DNA of 64,000 nt from Apteryx mantelli (lineage: Eukaryota > Chordata > Aves > Apterygiformes > Apterygidae), in assembly GCF_036417845.1 (NCBI RefSeq), contig NC_089979.1:122297415-122361414 (forward strand), read 5' to 3'. Shown piece after piece: positions 26,401 through 38,400 of this stretch (position 1 is its first letter; each line of letters begins with the position of its first letter). Below the pieces are notes generated by a model, which was given only the letters and a program-made list of their open reading frames with translations, had not been told where the DNA came from and did no database searches. Made by a program: the position numbers and the translations under genes.

Positions 26401-29400
26401 ATTTATCATCCCAACTCCCCATACAAACTGAGCACTTTGTCCTTCAGGTGGGGTGTTCAGACTCCTAAATACCTCACTCATCTTCCAGCCACAACACCTG
26501 CTGTTATATATGGGGAGACGAGCTTGTAAATGCATGCTTTCCATTGCAAACCACAAACATTTCCTAGTCTGCCCTTCATTCTTTGAATAGACAGTGGCAA
26601 AAACATCCAGTTACAGTTATGCTCCAGGCTTTGAGAGTTCAAAAAGCAGTTTCCCCTTTAGAAGCCAGGCCAGAGCCTGAAAATAGTTCAAGGCCTCAAA
26701 AAAAGCAGAAAGGGGAGATCAAGTAGGGCAAAGGCTTGTCTAACTATGGCACAAGTATGTGTTAGCACAAGTCTCTGCTAACTTCAGCAGAAACTAGAGA
26801 TCCTCTGTCCCTCGTGATTGGGCCTAAAAATGGCAAACATACTAAAATAAACTGACACAGCAGTGACTATCTTCCCTTAATCTTTGCATAAAGCTACCAC
26901 TGGTGCAAACTATGCATTCAAATCATGAAGCAAGATTAAGCAGCAGAAGATAAGGAGTGAACTCAAGTGCAAGGACACCGCAGAGCAGAAGAAGATTCAC
27001 CCTGCACAGGCACCAGCAAAATCTGGCTCTAGCTAGCACAGTTACCCCTCCTTATTTTTACAAATACATTCATCAGTATGTTTGCTGCAGGCTGAGAATC
27101 CCAGGCATAACCCAGCTCTGATTCAGGTCCTAACTGTTTTCTTTCAGGTCTGATGCATCTAGCTGGCAATTAGGGGAAGATGACTATTTCAGATAGCTTT
27201 TAAATTTTAACAAATCTAGGTCACTGCACCTGTTCACCTTTTAATTTTTTAAGCCCAGCTATCTGCTCACAGAAAGGAAGACATGGTACCAGCTCTGAAA
27301 TCCATGGATCTGAAGCAGCAGCAATAAGCTCTCCAGAGATTCCCAAACTCCCTAAATACCGTATTTCTAAAGAAACTAGTGCCATGTGCCACCTTGTGGG
27401 GAAACCAAGGAGCCTTGTCTGCTCCCTCACCACGGGGTCCAGTGGAACCGGGAGACAAAATGCAAGGACCACCACGAACTCAGTGCTCCAGCTGTGTGAA
27501 GAGACTCCAAAACAGCAACAGCAGCCAGAACACACATCTTTAAATCCCTAGGCAGGACTGGAAAAACTGGCAAGAGATGGTTTGTTTTACACTACTGGTT
27601 TCTCCCTGTGCTGTGCTGCCAACTTCACCCATTCTAGGGCTTTCAGAAGACTATTTTGAGAATTACTGAACTCCAATGCCAACCATGTCTCATTACCATT
27701 GAATTTATGGCATAGTAGCTCCACTGGAATAGAGGAAGAGCCAGAATTTAAGAACACCCCAGTCCCTACCTAAACAGCTTATCAGCTATGTATTACTCTG
27801 GTAAAAAAAATGCTGCACCTTCACTGTTTTGTTAACACTGAGCCCAGTGGGGGCCTGATTCTGTGACAAGTTGTGCGTCCTTCTGCTAATTCTCCCACAA
27901 CACAATGGCACCCACTGACCATGCGCTCTCACTAATGCCACCAACTCTGGCAGTGCAGCATGAGGAGAGGGAGTGCAGGACAGAAGAAGGGATGTCAGAT
28001 TTGCACTATTTTTAACTTGCTTTACAACTGCGCGGGTTTTCAAAGCAAACAATCTGGCCTCTTGCTTGCAGCAGAAGTGTGTTAGTTACAGAGCAAAGGC
28101 TGCGATACCAGCAGGTGTGCCAAGCTAACCCCCGTTGGAAGGGGTCATCACTTCAGAGCGTGTGCTGCCTAGCTCAGCTGGTGGTTTACCTCACGTTTGT
28201 TAAGCTGGGGTGGTTCCTCAGCGCCTCTGCAAATGCCTTCGCTCCTTCGTCTCCAACTCGATTACCCCACATCCTGGTGAAGAGAGGAAACCAGGAGGTA
28301 TCAGGTGTGGTGCCCTACTGCCCCTCAGCATTGCATTCCCTAATTTTTCTCTTCCCTCCCCTCCCTCTCATTACTGCATAGGCTTTCAGGCCTGCGAGAA
28401 ATTTGGCACTTGCCATCCCCCCTGAGCCACACATGTTCCAGTGCTTGCACACCGCAGGCACGATCAGCCTCTGCTGACTCACCAGCACCCTATGGCCCCG
28501 GTGCTCAAGGAGCTCGAGGAGACAGCCTGCTGCACTGGGAGCACTGGGATCACTTTGCTCTGCAGGGCAAATCCTCCACAGCCCTATCCCCTTACGGGGT
28601 AAAGGATTCTTGACCAGCACTGTGGTCCTGCGCAGAGAGCTGCTGTGAGAATATACATGGACCGAAACCCTATCATTGGCCTGCTCAGCATTTCCTCCAC
28701 ATACCCCTGCAGCAGCTTTCCTGTTACTTGCTGGGCATGGACTGGCCTTCACAGTGCAAGCTATGGGTCTGGCGAATGACTCCCCAGGTGCACGATTGCA
28801 CGAGGACCCATACCCAAGCAGGCGGCTTCCTGAAGTGAAGTGCTCTGTAAGCTCCCACCTCCTTCACAATACTCAGGTAAAATGGTTACAGTTCCTTCAG
28901 GATTATACCCAAGTGCTATCTTCTCCCCTACCAGCTGCCAAGAAAGAGATCCAAATCTCACAGGGACTCTATGACCCTGTGACTCTTCTGTGCATTTGTA
29001 AGAACAGCATTTCTAATGGGAAAGCAACCCTTGCTAACACAAAGTGCTAGAAGAAGGTAACGTAAAAGCTGCAGACAGAGATTTGACCAACATTAATAAG
29101 AGTACCTGGTCAAATCCTTTCTGCTCAGATGAACGGCTTTGAAAATTCACCCTGTACTAAGAGGCTTGAAAGGGCCTTTACTGAGGTATAATTTACTTTT
29201 TTATATATAAACAGAGATCATGTCTTGATGACTCAGAGCCACATTCAGCTCGGTGGGTAATTAGTTGGAAGCTGTTTTAAAATCAGTTGAGCTTTGTGGT
29301 ATCTAAACATCCATTTCCAGTAAGTTCCCCAGAACTTCCTTGTCCTTCAGACCCAACACAGTTTGTTAGATAAAAACTGAACATTATCTGTTTAAACATT

Positions 29401-32400
29401 TCTATCCAAGCTATCCTAAACCCATTTGGAATGATTATTTTCTCCAAAGGAGAAAACAGAAGTTCTTCATGGAAATTACAGCATGTATAAAGGAAGAGCA
29501 GACCCAACTGTATGACAATGGAAGTTTGCATGCTGTTGACAATACTTGTGAAATGCTGTAGAACAAAAAATTTAAAGGCCAGAAATCTGATTGTTCACAT
29601 CTGATTCTGACATTGAAGAGTTATTGGGATATTTGCAATGGCCAAACAGAGGTTTTAATTACATGTATTCAAATATTAGATTCTGAGAAGAATGTTCTCA
29701 TGTATAGCAGAAAGAGAAACTGGGATTTGCCAGAGGAAAAAAACAATCATCAGACTGTCAAGTTTATCATCTCTCCTAAGAAAGGGGGCAGGGTTTAAAG
29801 GTTTAGAGGACATTAAGAACTCTCTCAAACAACTTTGCCACCAGACTTTGCAGTCTGATATAGACTGGAGAGAAGGATAATGGAAATTCCTTCTTACTTT
29901 CACAGCTCTCATCAGAACTTGATGTAGGAGATTTGGCAATCTTAACCTTCACAATGAATAACTAGGTACATTGCAAATAGTCATAAAAATCACTCCGACT
30001 TTTAAAAATATCTTTAAAATGGCTGTGTTGTTGTAAGGAAAAGAGCTGTCTTTACATTCTGTCTTCTTGTCAATTTGTCTCACCTTTAAGGTTCTGTCAG
30101 AACACGAAAAAAATTCACAGGGTGAACTGGAGAAGAAAAACAGTAAAACAGCCCTAGTTTTCCCTCTGAGTAAAAAATGTGGCTGTGCTTCTGCAACAGT
30201 TTGTTCTATTGCCCCTGGGAGAAGGAAGGAATGGGAAGGGGAAGGAAGATAAGAATGAAAGTAGTAGTCCTAAAGGATCTGCAGATGCCTTGCCAAAACC
30301 AAGCCCTGAGCTCTGCCCCTTAGCACTGAACTTACCCAATTTCAAACATCGTCTTGCTCTTCTGTATGGCCTGGGCAAGGCACTTCCCTCCTTCACTAGT
30401 TATCTTGTTTGCTCCTATTCTGCATAAAATATATGAATCGATGAGGTACATCACTTATAACAGTACAATTATTAGAACACTAGCTCAGAAAATGATGAAA
30501 GTATTTAAGGCCAGTTAACTCTGGAGGCTAGTTACAGTTATCCAAGATTAACCTAGAATACAAAATGTTGCAGGCATCTGACCTTTTATGCTGCCTTTTA
30601 TGCATTTTGTGTGGAGTCTGCTTTCATGCATGTTAGCCCTCCAAATCAGAAGTATTACTGTAGAGTCTCGTTTTTGGTTCACAGTATGTCAGAAATGAGC
30701 CTTAGGAATTGATCCTCAAGACAAGGAACCCTGCCTAGTTTATAATATCACCAGCCACTACAGGGTACATGAATTACATATGGCATATTTCATGATGCCA
30801 CAGGGAACAGAACATTTCTTGGCAGTGTGGCTCCAGAGGAGATTGCATCTGATAAGCACAGACTGTAATAATTTCAAGTCTCTCTGTTCAACGCATAGGC
30901 TATAGGTGGTGACATCGTTCAATGCAGTGATGTCTCCAGCTGGCACTGTATAGAAGAACACCTTCTCTTTTTTTGGCCTGTGTGGGGATATCAAATGACT
31001 AGAGTTCAAGAAAGGGATAAGTCTCAATTGCATTTGCATTAATGTAAAGAACAAACCAAAACCAACCCCCACAGTCAACCCACTACCTTTACATAAATCA
31101 AAACTGGCTTGTCTGACTGACTACACACACATGCACAGGCACTTTGTCTCAAAATAATCTCGGGGCTTAATATGTAACCTGAAAGTAACCATCCTCCAAC
31201 AGGCTTTTTTGTGAAAGTTAGAAGACATTAAATAATGCACCAATACTGTGTCAAACAGTTAAAGAGTCACCAGAGTCCTCTTGGGTTTCAAAACTCTGTA
31301 TAAATATTTCAAGTGGGAAGGATGTGGCTAGTGTGGGGTTTCAGAGCAAGTTAGCAGTGAAACAAAGACCAGAACCCCAAAGTCCCTGGCTGCTGGTGCT
31401 GCATTCACACCAGCAGTTGACATTGCTGCAGTTACCTCTATTTTCTGCTATGGTCATAATTAAACCATTGGTTAATGATCTACCTTTATGTCAAACCAGT
31501 GTTGTGCACAGCTGGACACTTTAATCAGGGGAAGTTCCAGGAATTAATGGGAACAACTTACCAAGTGAATTTGGGGAATTTCTAAACTGAGGTATTGCAC
31601 TGGCAAAGCCTGATTCCAATTGCCCATAAAAGGCTGGATATAAAGAAGCCTGGTATTTTTTACAAGTGTATCTACCCTTTACAATGGCCTGCAAGGTTCA
31701 TGCACCATTTAAGCCTCACTCAGGTGCTCTGACTGGATTTAAGTGAAGAATAGGTCTCGCACTCTCCTTTTGCTACTACTACAGTCTTTAGTAAAGGTTA
31801 TGGATTCAGGAGTTTCACTTGTGGCCATCACTGCCAGACTATTGTAAAAGAGTACGTAACTGCAACCTAAGTTATATTTTATTTGAAATATAATATTTTT
31901 CACTCTCTCTCCCTTTTAAGTTGCTTTACCTTAATTATGATACTGTAGAAGCATAAAGAAAAAAAAATCCAACATACTTAACATATTCAAGGCTTGAACA
32001 TTCTTCAATTAGCTTCGCAACGTATTTGGCTCCAACATCAGTGATCTGATTGTTGTATAAGCTTGAAGGAAAATCACATTGGTAAAAGTAGGTTATCCAT
32101 GCTGTTACTTTAATATTTACATCCTGAATGTTTTATAATGCACATGCAGCATCTATCTTTTTTGTATGTCTCTGTACATACTCACAATTGCTTGCACTTC
32201 CATTTTGATGTAGAACTAATACTTTGAAGGGCTAGATATAAAATACAAGGAGATCAGACTGCAATTCACGGGGAAATATTTAAATATTTTTTTAAATAAA
32301 TAGCCTCCCCAGGCAAACAAAGCTTCTCTTTATTCCTGTGTTAGCAGAAATAATATTGCATAAGTCAGGAGAGAAGTCACCAAAAAAATGTTTCTAGTCT

Positions 32401-35400
32401 TTTAGAAGTCATAAAATCCCCTTGCAAATATTACTGAAGATCAGATGCCTCAGCACATGCACTTACAGTAGGGCACTGGAGGAAGGACACGATTCTTGGT
32501 ATTTATGCTAAATTTTCAAAAAGTCATTTTCATGTAGTCACTTAACCAAGAATGGGAAGTCAGAGCTAACAGGCCTACTAGCTTCTACTTGATGAAGAGC
32601 TCATCAAGGTCTTAAAAAAGCTGCTACTTTATATATGAAAATCACGACTGCACAAAAGGGAATCATGAAAATGACACCCTGAAACATCATGTTTCTGATC
32701 CTCAGTCTCCATCAAGCTGTATCGTCTTTGCATATTTGAAATAAATCAGTTTACAGCAGAGAAAGTGGAAGGCTCTAGCTGTGAAGCTGAGCATGCCCAC
32801 GCAGTTCAGTAACCTGACAATGATCTGCACTGTGTTATGGAAGGGCTTGACGTCAGTGGGATACCATCCTGTGAGCCAATGTCATGGGAGAGGAAGCTTC
32901 TCCTGAAAAGCTGTTACAGGGCAGCAGCTGAATCATGTCTGACACAAAATGCTGCCTTGCTTGTGTTCAGTAAATGAGGAGAAAACTTTGGTTTCCACCC
33001 TGCCTTTGCTGTGACAGCACCGTTAGCACTGTAGTTTTATTATCTAGTATCAATATCTAGTGTTTTGTTCCCAATTGGCACATACCCCAAGAAGGTCAAA
33101 ATTTGGTATTTGGAGAGTTCTTCATACAGGATCCTTACTCCATGATCTGTGATTTGATTTACGCTGAGCCTGAAATGAGAGGAAAGAAAACAGAGTTTGA
33201 ATCAATACAGATTACAAGCATTCATCACCCATGAGTTAATGCATGATTGCAGGTCTACGCAATTCCCGCTGACATTTTAATAGGTCCTTATGCCACATAT
33301 TAAAAACCATTAAGGGAAATGTGAACTCAGTTTTACATGGTTCACTTTAAAAACAAAACAGAAATCCCCAGACCTCCAAGGCAATGATCTGGAAGCTGTC
33401 CATAGGACTGAAAACAAAATGCAATAGGTCAGAAACCAGAGACAAAAACCCCATCCTCCTCCCAGGCTCCTCCCACCCTCTGTGATTGCAGAAAGAAATT
33501 CTAACTGGTATCCTAACAAAAGCTAGTTTTTCAAGCCTCTCTTCCTGCAACCTTCTCTCTGGGTACCTAGCGAAAACCGGGCATATTGAAGGTCACAACA
33601 CATTCAGGCTCTGCTGGATAAAGGTTGTAAAAAGCTCTGGCCAGGAAATGGAACTGCAGTCTCAAGGGTGTGCTGAATGCTTCTAATTTTATTGTCCCAA
33701 TCAGACACAAAACAAATCAATGTGTCAGTCATTCACAGAGTAAAAATACTTCTTTTCATAGTGCTTTTTTTTTAAAAAAAAGAAACTTCTAAAGATTTTT
33801 CACCTTGGCCAAATGGACATGTTCCCATGAAACATTTCAAGTCTGATGAATCACATTTTCTAGGAAAAATTGTCCCAGTGGAAACATTTTGACCAGCTTT
33901 AGTTTCAACACAAACTCTAAAGCTGAACATTCACTGTTGGGAGCTCCTTATCACCAGCAACTTCCCTGGCTCTCTCTGGTTAGTAACTTGGTCACCCTGA
34001 AATGCACTAATACATAGGAGGAATCAGAGGCAACTTCTACAGATCAGAGCAGCCTGCTTCTTTGAAAGGGATGGATGGAGAAATTAGGTTAAACTGGTAG
34101 AAACAGCATTTTCTGTCCTGCAGAAATTGGTCATTAGAAATGAAAGTCCTAACATCAGGAAGAGCCAAAAAGACAAAAAGGAACAGACTGGAGATGGTGT
34201 TAAGATCACATTGCATACACCATGTTCATGTAATATGGACAGAGAATCAAAGATTGTAATTTTCTTCCTTCTCTTGTCTTACGTACTTATGCCTTTTAAT
34301 TCCCAAGTTCCCATATTTCTCTCTCTTGGAAAGTCAGTTGTTTGCAATCAACTGGAAAAAAACAGAGTCACTTGCTTTGATTTTTGAAAGGCTTGCGAGG
34401 AAAAAAAGCAGAGCAGAGCCAATTAGGAGGAGTAAGTCCAGTTTAAAAAGGGGGGCTGAAGGGGGCTGAAGTAAATAAATTTTAAAGTTTAAATTTTTTA
34501 TAAATATATTTTATTTATATTTTAGAATTCTATTTTAATTTTTAATTACACTTAGTTTATTTTTAATTATATTTTTATTTATAATTTTGTATTTTTTAAA
34601 TGAAGTAAAAAAAAAGATACTTGAATTTTCTGGAGTTCTGCACCTGAATGTTTGGACAAACAAGGTATAGCTATATGGCCCAAACCCCAAAGGACTGTAG
34701 GTGGAAGAATCTGACCTGAGAGAGGTGGAGTTAGTTCTCTCTAATTACACCAGGCCATGTCCTCCCTCCACACCAGCCCACGGAAATATCACAACTAATA
34801 CTTCAACTGCATCCCTGATAGAGAACGCTTTTGTTCTATCAAAGCCATACCACCAGGCAGAATGTAAAAGCAAGAAATACACAGCTTTTGATCAGCAGTT
34901 ACTGTGAATGGTACATCCTCTCTCACCCTGTATGTCCAAGGCCACAGATAGACTCAGGCAGTCTTCAGGTAAAGTAGGAAGTATTTTTGTTTTTTTCCTT
35001 TCCCTTAAGCTCTTTCTCCCATAAAAATCCTCTTTTGAGACAAAACAATTTGAGATGGAGCTAGCTAAATCTATAGGCCTAAATAGTTCAGGCTTCTAAG
35101 GACTTCTTACCACCCTCTCCACCTGGGATTCAAAATTCACAGCTTGTCCCTGCTGTTCTGACTGAATGAACAAATATTTCAAAAGATTTGAAACTGGCAG
35201 ACTTTGGGATAGTCAAACCTCTAATCCAAATTGTGCCACTTGTGGCTACTTCCAGTGTTTAGTTTCAGCTCTCAAGACCAAATGCACTTTAATTCCTAGC
35301 AGCAGTGAGACTCCTCATCTCTCTCATGCTTCAAGCTGACTTCCTCTAGTCCAGCAATCAGCTTGTGGAACAAATCAAGGACAAGCAAGGACCTGCTTGC

Positions 35401-38400
35401 ACAGAATCCTACCTGATCACTGTGAGTTTGCTGAAACAAGGCAGCAGCTGTTTTACTCCATAGTCATTGATGTTGTTGTTGTCCAAATCCAGAGCCAGGC
35501 GCTTTTGAAAGTGATGCACAACAAAAGAAATAGCACTGCAGTCAGCAGAGTAGGCATTGCAGTACGTAAGTTTGATGTAATTGGCACGCATGCGTTTGGC
35601 AGCCAACTTCCCCACTTTCTCACTTTGCGTCTCATAAAGGCACCTCAGCATCCAGACAAAGTTGGGCTGCACCTGAATCTGATTGTAGTTTGGAAGCCTG
35701 GATCGAGAGAGGCCTTTCAGGTGGGATTTCATGCTCTCCCCAAGGTATGTGATGAGCGTCTTTCTCTTCCTCTTAATGACTGCAGGCAGAACTAAATGTC
35801 TGAGGAGCTTCTGCTTGGATCTAGAAAGCAGGCCACAAAGAAAAAGGTTGGTAAAGTGAAAATGTTCATTATTTCGGAAAGGATCCTCCCCTGCCAGTTG
35901 TTTTCTCAGCCAAGGAATACGAAGGCAAGTAGGCTGTGCAGTCTCAGTGGAAGAGCATTCATTGAAAAACTTAAGCAACTGCTTGGTACTCACTTTTTCT
36001 TCAATAACCAGGAACAAAGCTGTGAAAAAAGACTGAAGGGTTAAGTGCAAGAACTCATAAGTGGACTGATCTTCACAGCCGCGATAACCTTGAACTGTCC
36101 TGAGAAAGCCCAATTGCAAATCCTCTTCAGAGATGTTCACTGATGAGACCTCCTCCTGCTCGAAGATAAACAAAGAGTTCTCCATCCCTTTGTACGCAAT
36201 TTCACCCAAAGCCAGAAGAGTTTCCTTTCTTGATTTGAATGTCTCTGCTTGGCTTCTGGTGTTGTTCTTCAGCAAACTTGTTTTCAGAGATCGGTTCAGA
36301 TGGACTTCAATCATGACCAAAAATACATCTGTCAATGTAACAGAACAGTCTGGAAGTTCATGGCTGTCAAACATGGAATGGAAGTGTTCATAGCATTTAA
36401 AGATAATCCAACAAAATAAAGGCACTGAACACAAACTGCAGAGATTGGGGTTAGCTTCCAATTGGTTCAACACCAGTGTTCGTTGCCCCTCATCTTTGAA
36501 AAACATGGCAGTGTATTCCTTCAGATTACCGCTGGAGAACCCACGGAGCAACACTTTCTTTCTAATGATGTTTCTTTCGATCTCTGTTCCTGTTCTCGCT
36601 GTAAGAATTTTCCTGGATCCCTTAAGAAGCTTTCCCCTGAGAAGGCTTACCAGCAGCACTAGGGGGTGGATCGGTTCATTGGGTGAGCACATCTCAGGAA
36701 CACTACTGAGATCAAAGTTAGAATAGATCTCATCAAAGCCGTCAAATGTGAAAAGAACTGTATGAGGGAATTGCAAGATGTGATGGAACACCTCTGCGGG
36801 GTCCTGGTCTGGGTAGCAGTTATATTTGAACAAAAGGTCTTTCAAACATATGGCTTCATTTTCTTTAAAGCAGCTAAACATCCTGCACCGGAAACGGAAG
36901 AAAAATTTGGCCCCTATATCCAACTCTTGTCTGGCCCAAAGGCTTTGTATCTTTTGCAGCAAGATGGATTTTCCAATTCCTGCATCACCGAAGACATAAA
37001 TGGTTTCTCCATCTTCATTAATTAGCCCAACTGTATCATCAAAAAGGGCTTCTAATTGAGACACGTTGCCTAGACTCTCATTGGTAAAACTGACCAGCTC
37101 CATAATATTATTAGAGTAGATTTCTTCAAGCAGCATCTCTTCCCTCTGAGCATACGACATAACAAACTTCGAGTCCCGTCCCAGTTCATATCTGAGTTTC
37201 TGGTAATACCTGCTAACTAAAAAGACAGTGAACTATTACTGAAAAGAGACCAAAGCCTATAGTATATGACCATCTCCCTGGGAAATAAAAGGGAGTGATA
37301 AGCTAAAATAATTCTTCTGTAAAACTGGCTCTTTGGCAGATTACTGCTATTTACTTGGCCTGCCATCATTAAACCTTATATACCAAATAGGTTTGTATGG
37401 TAAGTGTTCTCACAGGAGACTGGGAAAATTCGGTGCTAATGAAAGAGATATGGATGAGTCACTATTTCCTGGAAGCCAGTACTAACCTCAAGACATTGAA
37501 GTACATTAAGGAGCTGCTGTCTTTCAGATGAGACTCAAAGCCAAGGCCCTGACCTCCTTGTTAAAGACTGTCTTACTCCCTGCAAAGGTAGGCCACAGGT
37601 TAGTGCCACAGGTTAGTGGCATCTACCTTCTTGCTCTAGCTAAAGCCTACCTGCTGTTTCTATGAGGTAGGTGGTTATTGATTCCTAGCTTGTTTGGTAA
37701 TTTTTATTTTTGCAAATAAAAGGCATGTGTTTTAGCATCCAGGCCCCAAGCACTTCAAAAGATTTTTTTAAGGTGGTATGACAATAAAAGTCATCGTTAT
37801 TGTGCTATGTTAGCATGTGCTTTTATTGCAACCGAATCTTCACTTCAGATGGGGCAAAGTGATTCTTGTATTGAAATCCTCTTGAGAGAAAGATATGTAT
37901 TCCTGCAAGATTTTAATTCTTAATACTTTAATTCTTATAACTCAAAATCTCTTCTAGGAGAATAGAATAATTCAGGCTGGAAGGTACTTCAGGAGGTCTC
38001 TAGTCCAACCTCCTGCACAAAGCAGGGTCAGCTATCACATCAGACCAGGTTACTCAGGGCTTTATCTAGACAGGTCTTGAAAACCTCTGAGGATGGAGAC
38101 TGCACAGCCTCTCTGGGCAACCTGCTTTGTTGCTAGACTGTGCTCCTGGTGAAATATTGGCTATTCCATTGCCAATCCATCACAGGGTTGTTAATACACC
38201 ATAGCAAAGCCCTAGACAATACTATGACAGGCACAAGGTGGAAGCACCATTATGTCCACAAACAAATGAAGAAAGGGCTTGACTTTAGCAAAACAGGAGA
38301 TAATATTTCAACATGACTGTTGTGTTATACAGTGGATTATGTGCCTTTTAATTATTTGGCTATGACAGTTAGCAAACAGGGCATAAGCACATTTATTTTC

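Larger units (their letters stand above)
20425..35412 (-). other. NOD1: Eight introns of the NOD1 LRR region
   Basis: The introns are 20425-22017, 22102-24156, 24241-25966, 26051-28189, 28274-30335, 30420-31977, 32062-33085 and 33170-35412. All have GT donors and AG acceptors on the minus strand. They contain no recognised gene or clear transposon. Minor features are a 10-base tandem duplication at 22381-22400, one at 34451-34470, and an AT-rich low-complexity tract at about 34475-34600. Short open frames next to each exon are just exon plus read-through. Confidence 0.85.

Noticed and set aside
31981-31982. Alternative GT donor for NOD1 LRR exon 2
   Set aside because: It would shorten the exon to 79 bp and shift the frame. 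The GTATGT donor at 31977 keeps the 84-bp length and a Lys codon across the junction.
35397-37025. Several plus-strand frames of 66-132 codons
   Set aside because: They are antisense shadows of the NOD1 NACHT exon.
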